DNA of 64,000 nt from Stappia albiluteola. GTDB taxonomy: Bacteria > Pseudomonadota > Alphaproteobacteria > Rhizobiales > Stappiaceae. The notes beneath the pieces are model-generated. The model made no database searches. It was not told the origin of the DNA and worked only from the letters and a program-made list of their open reading frames with translations. Both the position numbers and the translations under genes were made by a program. The stretch spans positions 1 to 64,000 of the forward strand of contig NZ_JACFXV010000062.1 of the NCBI RefSeq assembly GCF_014050225.1, given 5' to 3'. Shown piece by piece: positions 28,154 to 35,487 of the stretch. Within the stretch, counting starts at the first letter, position 1; every line of letters starts with the position of its first letter.

Positions 28154-28172
28154 TTGGCGCAGGGAGCGCCAA
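28154..28172 (+). repeat. stem-loop after coxC
   Basis: TTGGCGC (28154-28160) and GCGCCAA (28166-28172) form a perfect 7-bp stem with a 5-nt loop, just past the coxC stop, without a T-tract. It is the third such hairpin behind a cox structural gene. Confidence 0.5.
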
Positions 28173-28289
28173 TGCGTTCCCGCCGGTACGTTCGGCCGCT
28201 GAGCCATGAACCTTGGAGAGGCCGCTCACGACAGGATCGTGGCGGCCTTTGCGCTATTCGGCCGAATGCTTGCGAGCGAGGGAGAGCCG

Positions 28290-28682
28290 ATGAGTAATCA
28301 GCATCCGATGGACAAGGCATTGTATCCGCCGCTCAGTCCGCTGAGCACGGGCTGGAGGGGGCGTTGCCCCCGCTGCGGGCAGGGGCGGCTCTTCAAGGGC
28401 TTCATCACGCCCGTCGAACGATGCTCGAACTGCGGGCTCGACCTCAATTTTGCGGATTCCGGTGACGGGCCGGCGGTCTTCATCATCATGATCGTCGGCT
28501 TCATCATTGTCGGCCTGGCGCTTGCGATGGAGTTCACGCTCGCGCCGCCGATCTGGGTGCACATGATCATCTGGCTGCCGCTGACGGTCGGCCTGGCGCT
28601 TGGCATGCTTCGCCCGCTGAAAGGACTGATGATCGCCCAGCAATATCGGCACAGCGCCCAGGAGGGCCGCCTTGACGATTGA
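28290..28682 (+). CDS. DUF983 family membrane protein
   Basis: 130-residue protein with a double CxxC zinc-ribbon-like head (C26/C29 and C45/C48 in RCPRCG and RCSNCG) followed by two membrane helices (VFIIMIVGFIIVGLALAMEF and HMIIWLPLTVGLALGML). DUF983 genes are standard members of alphaproteobacterial cox operons between coxC and surf1; a role in oxidase biogenesis is inferred. I take ATG 28290 with GGAGAGCC upstream, not an in-frame start at 28206. The last bases overlap the surf1 start. Confidence 0.85.
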   Translation: MSNQHPMDKALYPPLSPLSTGWRGRCPRCGQGRLFKGFITPVERCSNCGLDLNFADSGDGPAVFIIMIVGFIIVGLALAMEFTLAPPIWVHMIIWLPLTVGLALGMLRPLKGLMIAQQYRHSAQEGRLDD

Positions 28683-29460
28683 GGGTGCTGACTTGCCTCG
28701 CGCATCAAGACCGGTCTGGCGCATCCTGCTTTGGCCGACCATAGCGGCGGCACTTGGCTTTGCCGTTCTTCTCAGCCTCGGTATCTGGCAGGTGCAACGG
28801 CTTGCCTGGAAGGAAAGCCTGATCGCGCGGGTGAACGAGCGGCTCGACCTGGCACCCGTCGCCTTGCCCGGCCCCGGCCAATGGGCGGAGTTCGATACCG
28901 ACCGGTGGGATTACCGTGCCGTGGCGGCGGAAGGCCGGTTCCTGCCGGGCGAACTCTACTACTACATTGCGCTCGGCAAGGCGAACGGACCGCTGAACGG
29001 ACCGGGCTACTTCGTCTATTCGCCTTTCGAGACGGAGCAGGGCTTCGTCGTGATGGTCAATCGCGGCTTCGTGCCGGACGGCCAGCGCCTGCCCGAGGCC
29101 AGGCCGGGCAGCGACGCCCCGTCGGGCGAAGTGCGCATATCCGGACTGCTGCGGCGTGCCGAGGTGCCGAACTACCTGTCAGTGGAACCCGATCTGGCCA
29201 AGCGGATATGGTTCGTGCGCGAGCCGGAGAGAATGGCCGACAGCCTTGGAGTCTCGGGGTTGGCCGTGGCGCCCTACGCGGTCGATCTCGGCGCCGATGC
29301 GACGCTTAGCGGAGGGTTGCCGCAGGCGGGCGAAACGATCGTGTCCTTCACGAACAATCATCTGCAATATGCGGGAACCTGGTTCGGCCTGGCTGCCGTG
29401 CTTCTTGTGATGTATGCGCTTTTCGTACGTTCGCGGCTGTCTGTCAGGAAGGCCGAGTAG
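28672..29460 (+). CDS. SURF1 family cytochrome oxidase biogenesis protein
   Basis: 262-residue SURF1/Shy1 homologue. N-terminal helix ILLWPTIAAALGFAVLLSLGIWQ and a C-terminal helix LAAVLLVMYALFV flank a periplasmic domain; YIALGKANGPLNGPGYFVYSPFE is typical. SURF1 aids heme a insertion into CoxA. The start is TTG 28672 with an AGGAGG site inside the DUF983 gene, so translation is coupled. Last gene of the cox operon; a terminator lies 20 bases beyond. Confidence 0.92.
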   Translation: MTIEGADLPRASRPVWRILLWPTIAAALGFAVLLSLGIWQVQRLAWKESLIARVNERLDLAPVALPGPGQWAEFDTDRWDYRAVAAEGRFLPGELYYYIALGKANGPLNGPGYFVYSPFETEQGFVVMVNRGFVPDGQRLPEARPGSDAPSGEVRISGLLRRAEVPNYLSVEPDLAKRIWFVREPERMADSLGVSGLAVAPYAVDLGADATLSGGLPQAGETIVSFTNNHLQYAGTWFGLAAVLLVMYALFVRSRLSVRKAE

Positions 29461-29480
29461 CGGTTCCGGCCGGAATGAAA

Positions 29481-29507
29481 AAGCCCGCCGGAGGGCGGGC
29501 TTGATAG
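29481..29507 (-). terminator. intrinsic terminator for the peroxiredoxin gene
   Basis: AAGCCCGCC (29481-29489) and GGCGGGCTT (29494-29502) form a perfect 9-bp stem with a GGAG loop. Read on the minus strand, the stem is followed by TTTTT; on the plus strand only TT. It therefore mainly terminates the peroxiredoxin transcript and probably also stops readthrough from surf1. Confidence 0.75.
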
Positions 29508-29525
29508 GCGCTTTAAATGTAGCGA

Positions 29526-30011
29526 TCAAAGCGCTTCAAGTATCGCAGCAGCCCCCGAAACGGTCGCCTGCCCCGGTGCATCCTCGACGTTGAGCGCGGT
29601 CACGACACCGTCCTTGACGATCATGGAGTAGCGCTTCGAGCGGATACCGAGGCCGCCGGCAGTGGCGTCCAGCTCCAGGCCGATCGCCTTGGCGAAATTC
29701 GCGCTGCCATCGGCAAGAAAGGTGATTCTGCCTTCACCACCTGTCGATTTCGCCCAGGCATCCATCACGAAGACATCATTGACGCTGACAACGGCGATCG
29801 TTTCGACGCCCTTGGCCTTGATTGCCCGTTCGTTTTCCAGAAACCCAGGCAGGTGGTTGCGATGGCATGTCGGCGTGAAGGCGCCGGGTACGGCAAAGAG
29901 CACCACGGTCCGGCCGCTGAAGATATCTGCGGTCGTGACCTCGGCCGGACCGTCGGCGGTCATGATCTTGAACGAGGCTTCGGGAAGACGATCGCCAACC
30001 TTGATGCTCAT
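29526..30011 (-). CDS. peroxiredoxin (Prx5/AhpC-TSA type)
   Basis: 161-residue cytosolic peroxiredoxin. The peroxidatic motif is VPGAFTPTCHRNHLPGF with C49 the attacking Cys; the fold and length match the Prx5-like branch (glutathione or thioredoxin-dependent). A second Cys is absent, suggesting a 1-Cys mechanism. The ATG at 30011 follows AAGGAGGGAG. It is convergent with the surf1 gene. Removes peroxides near the oxidase operon, though no functional link is shown. Confidence 0.92.
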   Translation of the reverse strand: MSIKVGDRLPEASFKIMTADGPAEVTTADIFSGRTVVLFAVPGAFTPTCHRNHLPGFLENERAIKAKGVETIAVVSVNDVFVMDAWAKSTGGEGRITFLADGSANFAKAIGLELDATAGGLGIRSKRYSMIVKDGVVTALNVEDAPGQATVSGAAAILEAL

Positions 30012-30144
30012 GAAACTCCCTCCTTGAAAGATGCCGGCGTGTTCGCACTCTGACTTCGGGCGCGCATCGCCTGCCTGCGGTGATAGGGCGGCCAGGGGCC
30101 GCCGTCGAGAGCGATCTGCATCAGGCGACCGGAATTAGCCCCGA

Positions 30145-30981
30145 TCAGTTACCGGCGGAGAGCGGAATTTCGGTTCGATATTCCACCGCTGCGTCTCCGT
30201 GCGTCAGCACCAGGAGAAGCGGTGCCTTGTCTCCGTTCGGCAGAAGGCCGTCCGTCGAAAGCTCGAATACCGCGCTTTTTCCGGATGCCTCCACGAGGCG
30301 TGGAACCTCGATATAGGAGCCCGGTGCCCCTTCCGCGAAAAGATCGAAAGGCGTCGAGCCGTCGGCAAGTTCGACCGATATTCGAAGCATCTTGCCGGCG
30401 CCGGGGCCGGTGATGGATGCGATGCGCGGCGCGGCGTCGTTTTGCGGCTTCGGCAACGCCTTCGACGCGGCGTCGAGCTTCGCCCGCATTTCCTCGTCCG
30501 CCGCGGTTTCCGGAGACAGGATGAGCGACAGTTCGGCCTGTGCCGGCACGCAGATTTCCCGGCAGATGCCGAAGCGCACATCGGCGCTGAGCGTGACCGG
30601 CCTTGTCTTGTCCTCGGCCTCCAGCCGGACCGGCAGGACCACCTGGTCGTGATAGACTATCGCGGTTGAATAGCCGTCGTAGAAGCGCTCGGGGGCGGGA
30701 AACAGCAGGGTTGCCGCCGCAAGATTCGTCGAAGCCTGGAAATCAGCTTCCGTCGGCACGCCGGATTCGCCCGGGAAGCGCCAGTAGATATGCCAGCCCG
30801 GCTCTAGCTCGAATTCGAGACCGGCGTCGTAGGCGCCGTTATCTCCGCCTGCCGCAATGAGGCGTACCCGTCCGCCCATGACATCGGTCCAGTCCGTCAC
30901 GGCCGCCGCCGCCGGCTGCGCCACCATCGACGCAAGGGCAAGGAAGCATGCAATAAGGTAGGAAGCGGAAGAATTGCGCAT
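30145..30981 (-). CDS. DsbD N-terminal-domain protein (periplasmic thiol-disulfide relay)
   Basis: 278-residue secreted protein. A Sec signal (SYLIACFLALASMVAQPAAA) is followed by a domain like the first, periplasmic domain of DsbD, including RFGICREICVPAQAELSL with a CxxxC pair. The usual DsbD transmembrane and thioredoxin domains are absent, so it would need a separate reductant donor. It is a stand-alone version seen in alphaproteobacteria. Start ATG 30981; divergent from yqgE. Confidence 0.82.
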   Translation of the reverse strand: MRNSSASYLIACFLALASMVAQPAAAAVTDWTDVMGGRVRLIAAGGDNGAYDAGLEFELEPGWHIYWRFPGESGVPTEADFQASTNLAAATLLFPAPERFYDGYSTAIVYHDQVVLPVRLEAEDKTRPVTLSADVRFGICREICVPAQAELSLILSPETAADEEMRAKLDAASKALPKPQNDAAPRIASITGPGAGKMLRISVELADGSTPFDLFAEGAPGSYIEVPRLVEASGKSAVFELSTDGLLPNGDKAPLLLVLTHGDAAVEYRTEIPLSAGN

Positions 30982-31186
30982 GGTGAACAACGATCTCGGC
31001 CCGTCCCTTAGATGGTCTGTCTGGCGGAAGCCTAACCGATTTCAGGTGAACCTGCCTCAACCCCGCGCCGGCAAGGCCGTCAGTTCTCCGTGAAGTCGCG
31101 AAATGGAGGGGTGTGGCCAAGGATCAAGGGTCGTCCGGCGGCACTGGTCCACGAAAGTGAGCGGGTATGGACTGGCAAAGTGGCGA

Positions 31187-31228
31187 GCGATTAACAATAA
31201 TATTGTGTAAATGTAAGTGTGATTCACA
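31187..31228. promoter_or_regulatory. AT-rich palindromic region upstream of yqgE
   Basis: An AT-rich patch unusual for this genome contains CAATA-A-TATTG (31195-31205) and TGTGA-T-TCACA (31218-31228), both odd-centred inverted repeats. It lies within the divergent region between the DsbD-domain gene and yqgE. A promoter or operator is inferred; no -35 could be fixed. Confidence 0.35.
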
Positions 31229-31268
31229 TGATGTTGGGTCATGCGGCCGATTGCGGCAACGTGTGAGG

Positions 31269-31859
31269 ATGGAGATGGAGCGCGGGTATCTTGATGGCCA
31301 GTTCCTGATCGCCATGCCAAGCATGGAGGACGGACGGTTTGCGCACAGCGTCGTCTATGTCTGCGCCCATTCCGAAGAAGGGGCCATGGGAATTATCCTC
31401 AACCAGTCGGCCTCGAACCTGACCTTTGCCGACCTTCTGCAGCAGCTCGACATCATCGAGGAGGGCGATCCCATCCGCCTGCCGTCTCCCGCAGACCGCA
31501 TGCTGGTGCATCGTGGCGGACCGGTTGAAACAGGGCGCGGCTTCGTCTTGCACACGGACGACTTCTTCATCGAAAGCTCCACACTGCCGATCGATGACGG
31601 CATTTGCCTGACCGCCACCTTGGAGATCCTGAAGGCGATCGCCGAGGGGCGCGGCCCCGAACAGGCGCTTCTTGCGCTCGGTTATGCCGGCTGGGCGCCG
31701 GGCCAGCTTGAAAGCGAGATCCAGTCGAATGGCTGGCTCACCGCGCCGGCCGACCCGCTGATCATCTTCGATCGGGACAACGCGACGAAATGGGAGCGGG
31801 CACTGGCGCTCATCGGTATCGACGCCGGGATGCTTTCCAGCGACATAGGCCATGCCTGA
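31269..31859 (+). CDS. YqgE/AlgH family protein
   Basis: 196-residue protein of the YqgE/AlgH family (DUF179). The start [30 protein letters not shown] and the internal [13 protein letters not shown] are highly characteristic. Function unresolved; AlgH was named for an effect on alginate. ATG 31269 (MEMERGY) and 31275 are both possible; the family starts near here, and earlier in-frame residues form a Cys-rich shadow. Confidence 0.92.
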   Translation: MEMERGYLDGQFLIAMPSMEDGRFAHSVVYVCAHSEEGAMGIILNQSASNLTFADLLQQLDIIEEGDPIRLPSPADRMLVHRGGPVETGRGFVLHTDDFFIESSTLPIDDGICLTATLEILKAIAEGRGPEQALLALGYAGWAPGQLESEIQSNGWLTAPADPLIIFDRDNATKWERALALIGIDAGMLSSDIGHA

Positions 31860-32045
31860 ATATCATGGCGGCGGGTTCGGCTTGCTGAATTCGGGCAACA
31901 ATCCTGACTGACGCGCTTGTCGCCGATTGCGCGGGGCGATAGGGTGCGCGCTTGGCTCGTCGCAACGCCGTTGCTGTTATGACGCGGTGCAATGCGGCCA
32001 GTCTGGCAAGCGGTAATCCTGCGTGACAAGCAGGGACGGATCAAC

Positions 32046-32072
32046 CCGCGCGCAGCGCCCCGCAGCGCGCGG
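32046..32072 (+). repeat. GC-rich hairpin upstream of thrC
   Basis: CCGCGCGC (32046-32053) and GCGCGCGG (32065-32072) form an 8-bp stem with an 11-nt loop, ending about 40 bases before the thrC start. It may be part of the thrC leader. No leader peptide is evident. Confidence 0.3.
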
Positions 32073-32113
32073 ATAGGCCGTGTGTGACGCGGCAACGGAG
32101 GAAGGCTGCAGTC

Positions 32114-33520
32114 GTGAAATATGTGAGTACGCGAGGCGAGGCACCGGTTCTTGATTTTGCCGAAGTGTTGTTGACCGGGCTTGCGCGCGACGGGGGGCTC
32201 TATGTTCCTGAGACATGGCCCCGGCTCGATGAAACGACGATTGCAGGCTTTGCCGGCAAATCCTATTCGGACGTGGCTCTTGCGGTGATCGAGCCCTTCG
32301 TTGGCTCCGCCATAGCCCGGGAGGATCTGGCGAAGCTGATTTCGGGCGCCTATTCATCCTTCGGCCATCCGGCTGTGACGCCGCTCGTGCAGATCGCGCC
32401 CAACCGCTTTGTACTCGAACTCTTCCACGGTCCGACGCTCGCCTTCAAGGACGTGGCGATGCAGCTCCTCGGCCGGCTGATGGACCACGTGCTGGAAGCG
32501 CGTGGCGAACGGGCGACGATCGTCGGCGCGACATCCGGCGATACGGGCGGTGCGGCGATCGAGGCCTTCCGCGGACGCGATCGCACCGATGTCTTCATCC
32601 TCTTTCCCGATGGCCGCGTTTCACCTGTGCAGCGGCGGCAGATGACGACGCCGAAGGAAGCGAATGTTCATTCGCTTGCGGTGTCCGGCAATTTCGACGA
32701 TTGCCAGTCGATCCTGAAGGGGATGTTCAATCATTTCTCTTTCCGCGACCAGGTCCGCCTTGCGGGGGTCAATTCCATCAACTGGGCGCGCATCGTCGCG
32801 CAGGTCGTCTACTATTTCGTCGCGGGCGTCGCACTCGGTGCCCCGCATCGTGCGGTGTCCTTTACGGTGCCGACGGGCAACTTCGGCGATATCTTCGCCG
32901 GCTTTGTCGCCAAGCGGATAGGATTGCCGATCGACAGGCTGGTGATCGCCACCAATGCCAACGATATCCTCGCCCGCACCTTCGCGACCGGCAGCTATGC
33001 GATGGCAGGTGTCAGCCCCACCATGTCGCCATCGATGGACATTCAGATCTCCTCCAATTTCGAGCGACTGCTGTTTGAGGCCTATGATCGGGACGGCGCG
33101 GCGGTACGCCGCCTGATGCAGGGGCTTGGACAGTCCGGGTCTTTCCAGATCGGGTCCGCCGAGATGGCGGCGATGCGGTCGGAATTCAGCGCCGGCCGCT
33201 GCGGTGAGGACGATACGGCGGCCACGATCCGCGAGACGCTGGCCGAGACCGGCTATCTGGTCGACCCTCACACGGCCACCGGTGTCAAGGTGGCGAAGGA
33301 GCAGGGTGAAAGTGCCGTTCCGATGGTTGTACTCGGTACCGCTCATCCGGCAAAATTCCCCGATGCGGTGGAGAAGGCCTGCGGCGTGCGTCCCGGGCTC
33401 CCTGCCAGGCTTGAGCACATCCTGACGGACGAGGAGCGCATGACGGTTCTGCCGGCGGACCAGGGAGTGATCGAGGACCATGTCGCCCGCTTCGCCAGAG
33501 CCGTGCGTCAGGGAGCCTGA
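32114..33520 (+). CDS. thrC: threonine synthase
   Basis: 468-residue PLP enzyme that converts O-phosphohomoserine to threonine. The PLP lysine is K112 in HGPTLAFKDVAMQLLG, with GATSGDTGGAAIEAF as the phosphate loop and NFGDIFAGFVAKRIGLPIDRL later. Length and starting MKYVSTRGEAP match the alphaproteobacterial enzyme. The start is GTG 32114 behind GGAGGAAGG. Operonic with the M16 peptidase (gap four bases). Homoserine kinase thrB is also in the window at 42.4 kb. Confidence 0.96.
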   Translation: MKYVSTRGEAPVLDFAEVLLTGLARDGGLYVPETWPRLDETTIAGFAGKSYSDVALAVIEPFVGSAIAREDLAKLISGAYSSFGHPAVTPLVQIAPNRFVLELFHGPTLAFKDVAMQLLGRLMDHVLEARGERATIVGATSGDTGGAAIEAFRGRDRTDVFILFPDGRVSPVQRRQMTTPKEANVHSLAVSGNFDDCQSILKGMFNHFSFRDQVRLAGVNSINWARIVAQVVYYFVAGVALGAPHRAVSFTVPTGNFGDIFAGFVAKRIGLPIDRLVIATNANDILARTFATGSYAMAGVSPTMSPSMDIQISSNFERLLFEAYDRDGAAVRRLMQGLGQSGSFQIGSAEMAAMRSEFSAGRCGEDDTAATIRETLAETGYLVDPHTATGVKVAKEQGESAVPMVVLGTAHPAKFPDAVEKACGVRPGLPARLEHILTDEERMTVLPADQGVIEDHVARFARAVRQGA

Positions 33521-33524
33521 GAAC

Positions 33525-34814
33525 ATGACTGTCGAGATTACCAGGCTTGCCAACGGACTGACGGTCGTAACCGACACCATGCCGCATCTGGCGACAGCCG
33601 CTCTCGGCGTTTGGGTGCATGGCGGTTCCCGGTCCGAACAGCCGTCGCAAAACGGGATCACCCATCTTCTGGAGCATATGGCTTTCAAGGGGACGGCCCG
33701 GCGCAGCGCCCGCCAGATTGCCGAGGAAATAGAGGCTGTCGGCGGCGAGCTCAATGCGGCGACCAGCGTCGAGCATACCAACTACTATGCCCGCGTTCTG
33801 GCCGAGGACGTTCCTTTGGCCATCGACATCCTGTCCGACATCCTTCTTAATTCGACCTTCGACGCCGAGGAGCTTGCCCGCGAGAAGCATGTAATCTTGC
33901 AGGAGATCGGTGCCGCCCACGATAGTCCGGACGACAAGGTATTCGATCTCTTTCAGGAGATGGCCTGGGCCCGGCAGGCGATCGGCCGGCCGATCCTCGG
34001 CACGCCGGAACGGGTGATGTCCTTCACGCCCGACGACCTCAAGAGCTATCTGTCCACACACTACCGCGGGCCGCAGATGGTGCTGGCCGCTGCGGGGAAG
34101 GTCGATCACCGGCAGATCGTCGCGTTGGCTGAGGAGCGCTTTTCGGGTGTTCCGGGGGACGCGGCGCCGGTGGACGCCGACGCCAGCTACACGGGCGGCT
34201 CGAACCGGCTCGAGCGCGATCTGATGGAAGTCCAGTTCCTGCTCGGCTTCGAGGGCAAACCCTACAAGGCGGACGATTACTACGCTATCCAGGTTCTTGC
34301 CTCGGTCATGGGTGGCGGCATGTCCTCGCGCCTGTTCCAGGAAGTACGGGAAGCGCGCGGGCTGTGCTATGCGATCTATTCCTTCCACTGGGCCTTTCGC
34401 GACACCGGACTGTTCGGCGTTCACGCGGCAACCGGCCAGGAGGATGTGGAAGAACTGATTCCCGTGATCCTCGGCGAGTTGTCGCGCGCAAGCCTCGATA
34501 TTTCTCAGGAGGAAATCGAACGTTCAAAGGCGCAGATCCGTGCCGGGCTGTTGATGTCCCTGGAAAGTCCCGCGGCGCGTGCCGGGCAGATTGCCCGTCA
34601 GATCATGATCCACGGCCGGGTGCTGACGCTCGATGAGATCGAAGGGAAGATCGGAGCTGTCGATGCCGACCAGGTTCGCCGGCTTGCCGCTGATACCTTC
34701 ACCGGCGCGGACCCTACCATGGCGGCAATCGGGCCGCTCGATCGCGTCATGTCGCTGGACAGCCTTTCCGCCCGCCTCGGCTCACCCTTGCGGCGCGCGG
34801 CCGGTATATCGTGA
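33525..34814 (+). CDS. M16 family metallopeptidase (processing peptidase-like)
   Basis: 429-residue M16B peptidase. The inverted zinc motif is HLLEH (H47, E50, H51) and the distal Glu lies in AREKHVILQEI. A single catalytic plus C-terminal fold of this length resembles mitochondrial processing peptidase beta-like proteins of alphaproteobacteria. Cytosolic by lack of signal. ATG 33525 (MTVEITRLANGL) is four bases after the thrC stop, a conserved thrC-mpp order in rhizobia. Confidence 0.95.
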   Translation: MTVEITRLANGLTVVTDTMPHLATAALGVWVHGGSRSEQPSQNGITHLLEHMAFKGTARRSARQIAEEIEAVGGELNAATSVEHTNYYARVLAEDVPLAIDILSDILLNSTFDAEELAREKHVILQEIGAAHDSPDDKVFDLFQEMAWARQAIGRPILGTPERVMSFTPDDLKSYLSTHYRGPQMVLAAAGKVDHRQIVALAEERFSGVPGDAAPVDADASYTGGSNRLERDLMEVQFLLGFEGKPYKADDYYAIQVLASVMGGGMSSRLFQEVREARGLCYAIYSFHWAFRDTGLFGVHAATGQEDVEELIPVILGELSRASLDISQEEIERSKAQIRAGLLMSLESPAARAGQIARQIMIHGRVLTLDEIEGKIGAVDADQVRRLAADTFTGADPTMAAIGPLDRVMSLDSLSARLGSPLRRAAGIS

Positions 34815-34829
34815 GCGGGAGCGGCGGCG

Positions 34830-35486
34830 ATGGTCTTCCTGCGGTCCGTCGGCTTCCCCGAGCGTGAGAGCATCCTGGCGGGCCGCAGGATTTATCTGAG
34901 GGCGCCCGCCGCCCACGACTATGTCCCATGGGCGGCGCTTCGCGAGGAAAGCCGCAGCTTCCTGAAACCCTGGGAGCCTCGCTGGCCGGAGGACGACCTG
35001 AGCCGGGCCTCCTTTCGCCGCCGCCTCAGGCGATACGCGCGGGAGATGCGCGAAGACAAGGCCTATCCCTTCTTTCTTTTCAAGGCGGATGACGGATGCC
35101 TCGTCGGCGGGGCGACGCTTTCCAACATTCGCCGTGGCGTCGCGCAATCCTGCTCGCTGGGCTACTGGATGGGCGCACCCTTCGCCGGCCAGGGTTTCAT
35201 GAGCGAAGCCGTGCGCCTTCTGGTGCCGCATGCATTCAGCCGGCTTCGGCTCCATCGGGTGGAGGCTGCCTGCCTGCCACACAACGCCGCCTCCATTACC
35301 CTCCTTCAAAATGCCGGATTTCAACGCGAGGGCTACGCCCGCCGATATCTGTGCATCGACGGGCGCTGGGAGGATCACGTCCTTTTCGCCCGCATCTCGG
35401 ACGATCCGGATCCCGACCTGATTCCGGCCGAGGCGCTGAATGCCGAAGATCCTGGTTCGGGGATACGAGAAAAAGAAGCCTTGTGA
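34830..35486 (+). CDS. GNAT family N-acetyltransferase (RimJ/RimL-like)
   Basis: 218-residue GNAT enzyme. Acetyl-CoA loop motifs LGYWMGAPFAGQGFMSEAVRLL (about 110-131) and HNAASITLLQNAGFQREGYARRYLCIDGRWEDHVLFA (about 151-187) identify the RimJ/RimL branch, which acetylates protein N-termini such as ribosomal S5 or L12. The substrate here is inferred only. ATG 34830 follows GGGAGCGG; 15 bases after the peptidase stop. The next gene begins close to or within its end. Confidence 0.93.
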   Translation: MVFLRSVGFPERESILAGRRIYLRAPAAHDYVPWAALREESRSFLKPWEPRWPEDDLSRASFRRRLRRYAREMREDKAYPFFLFKADDGCLVGGATLSNIRRGVAQSCSLGYWMGAPFAGQGFMSEAVRLLVPHAFSRLRLHRVEAACLPHNAASITLLQNAGFQREGYARRYLCIDGRWEDHVLFARISDDPDPDLIPAEALNAEDPGSGIREKEAL

Positions 35487-35487
35487 C

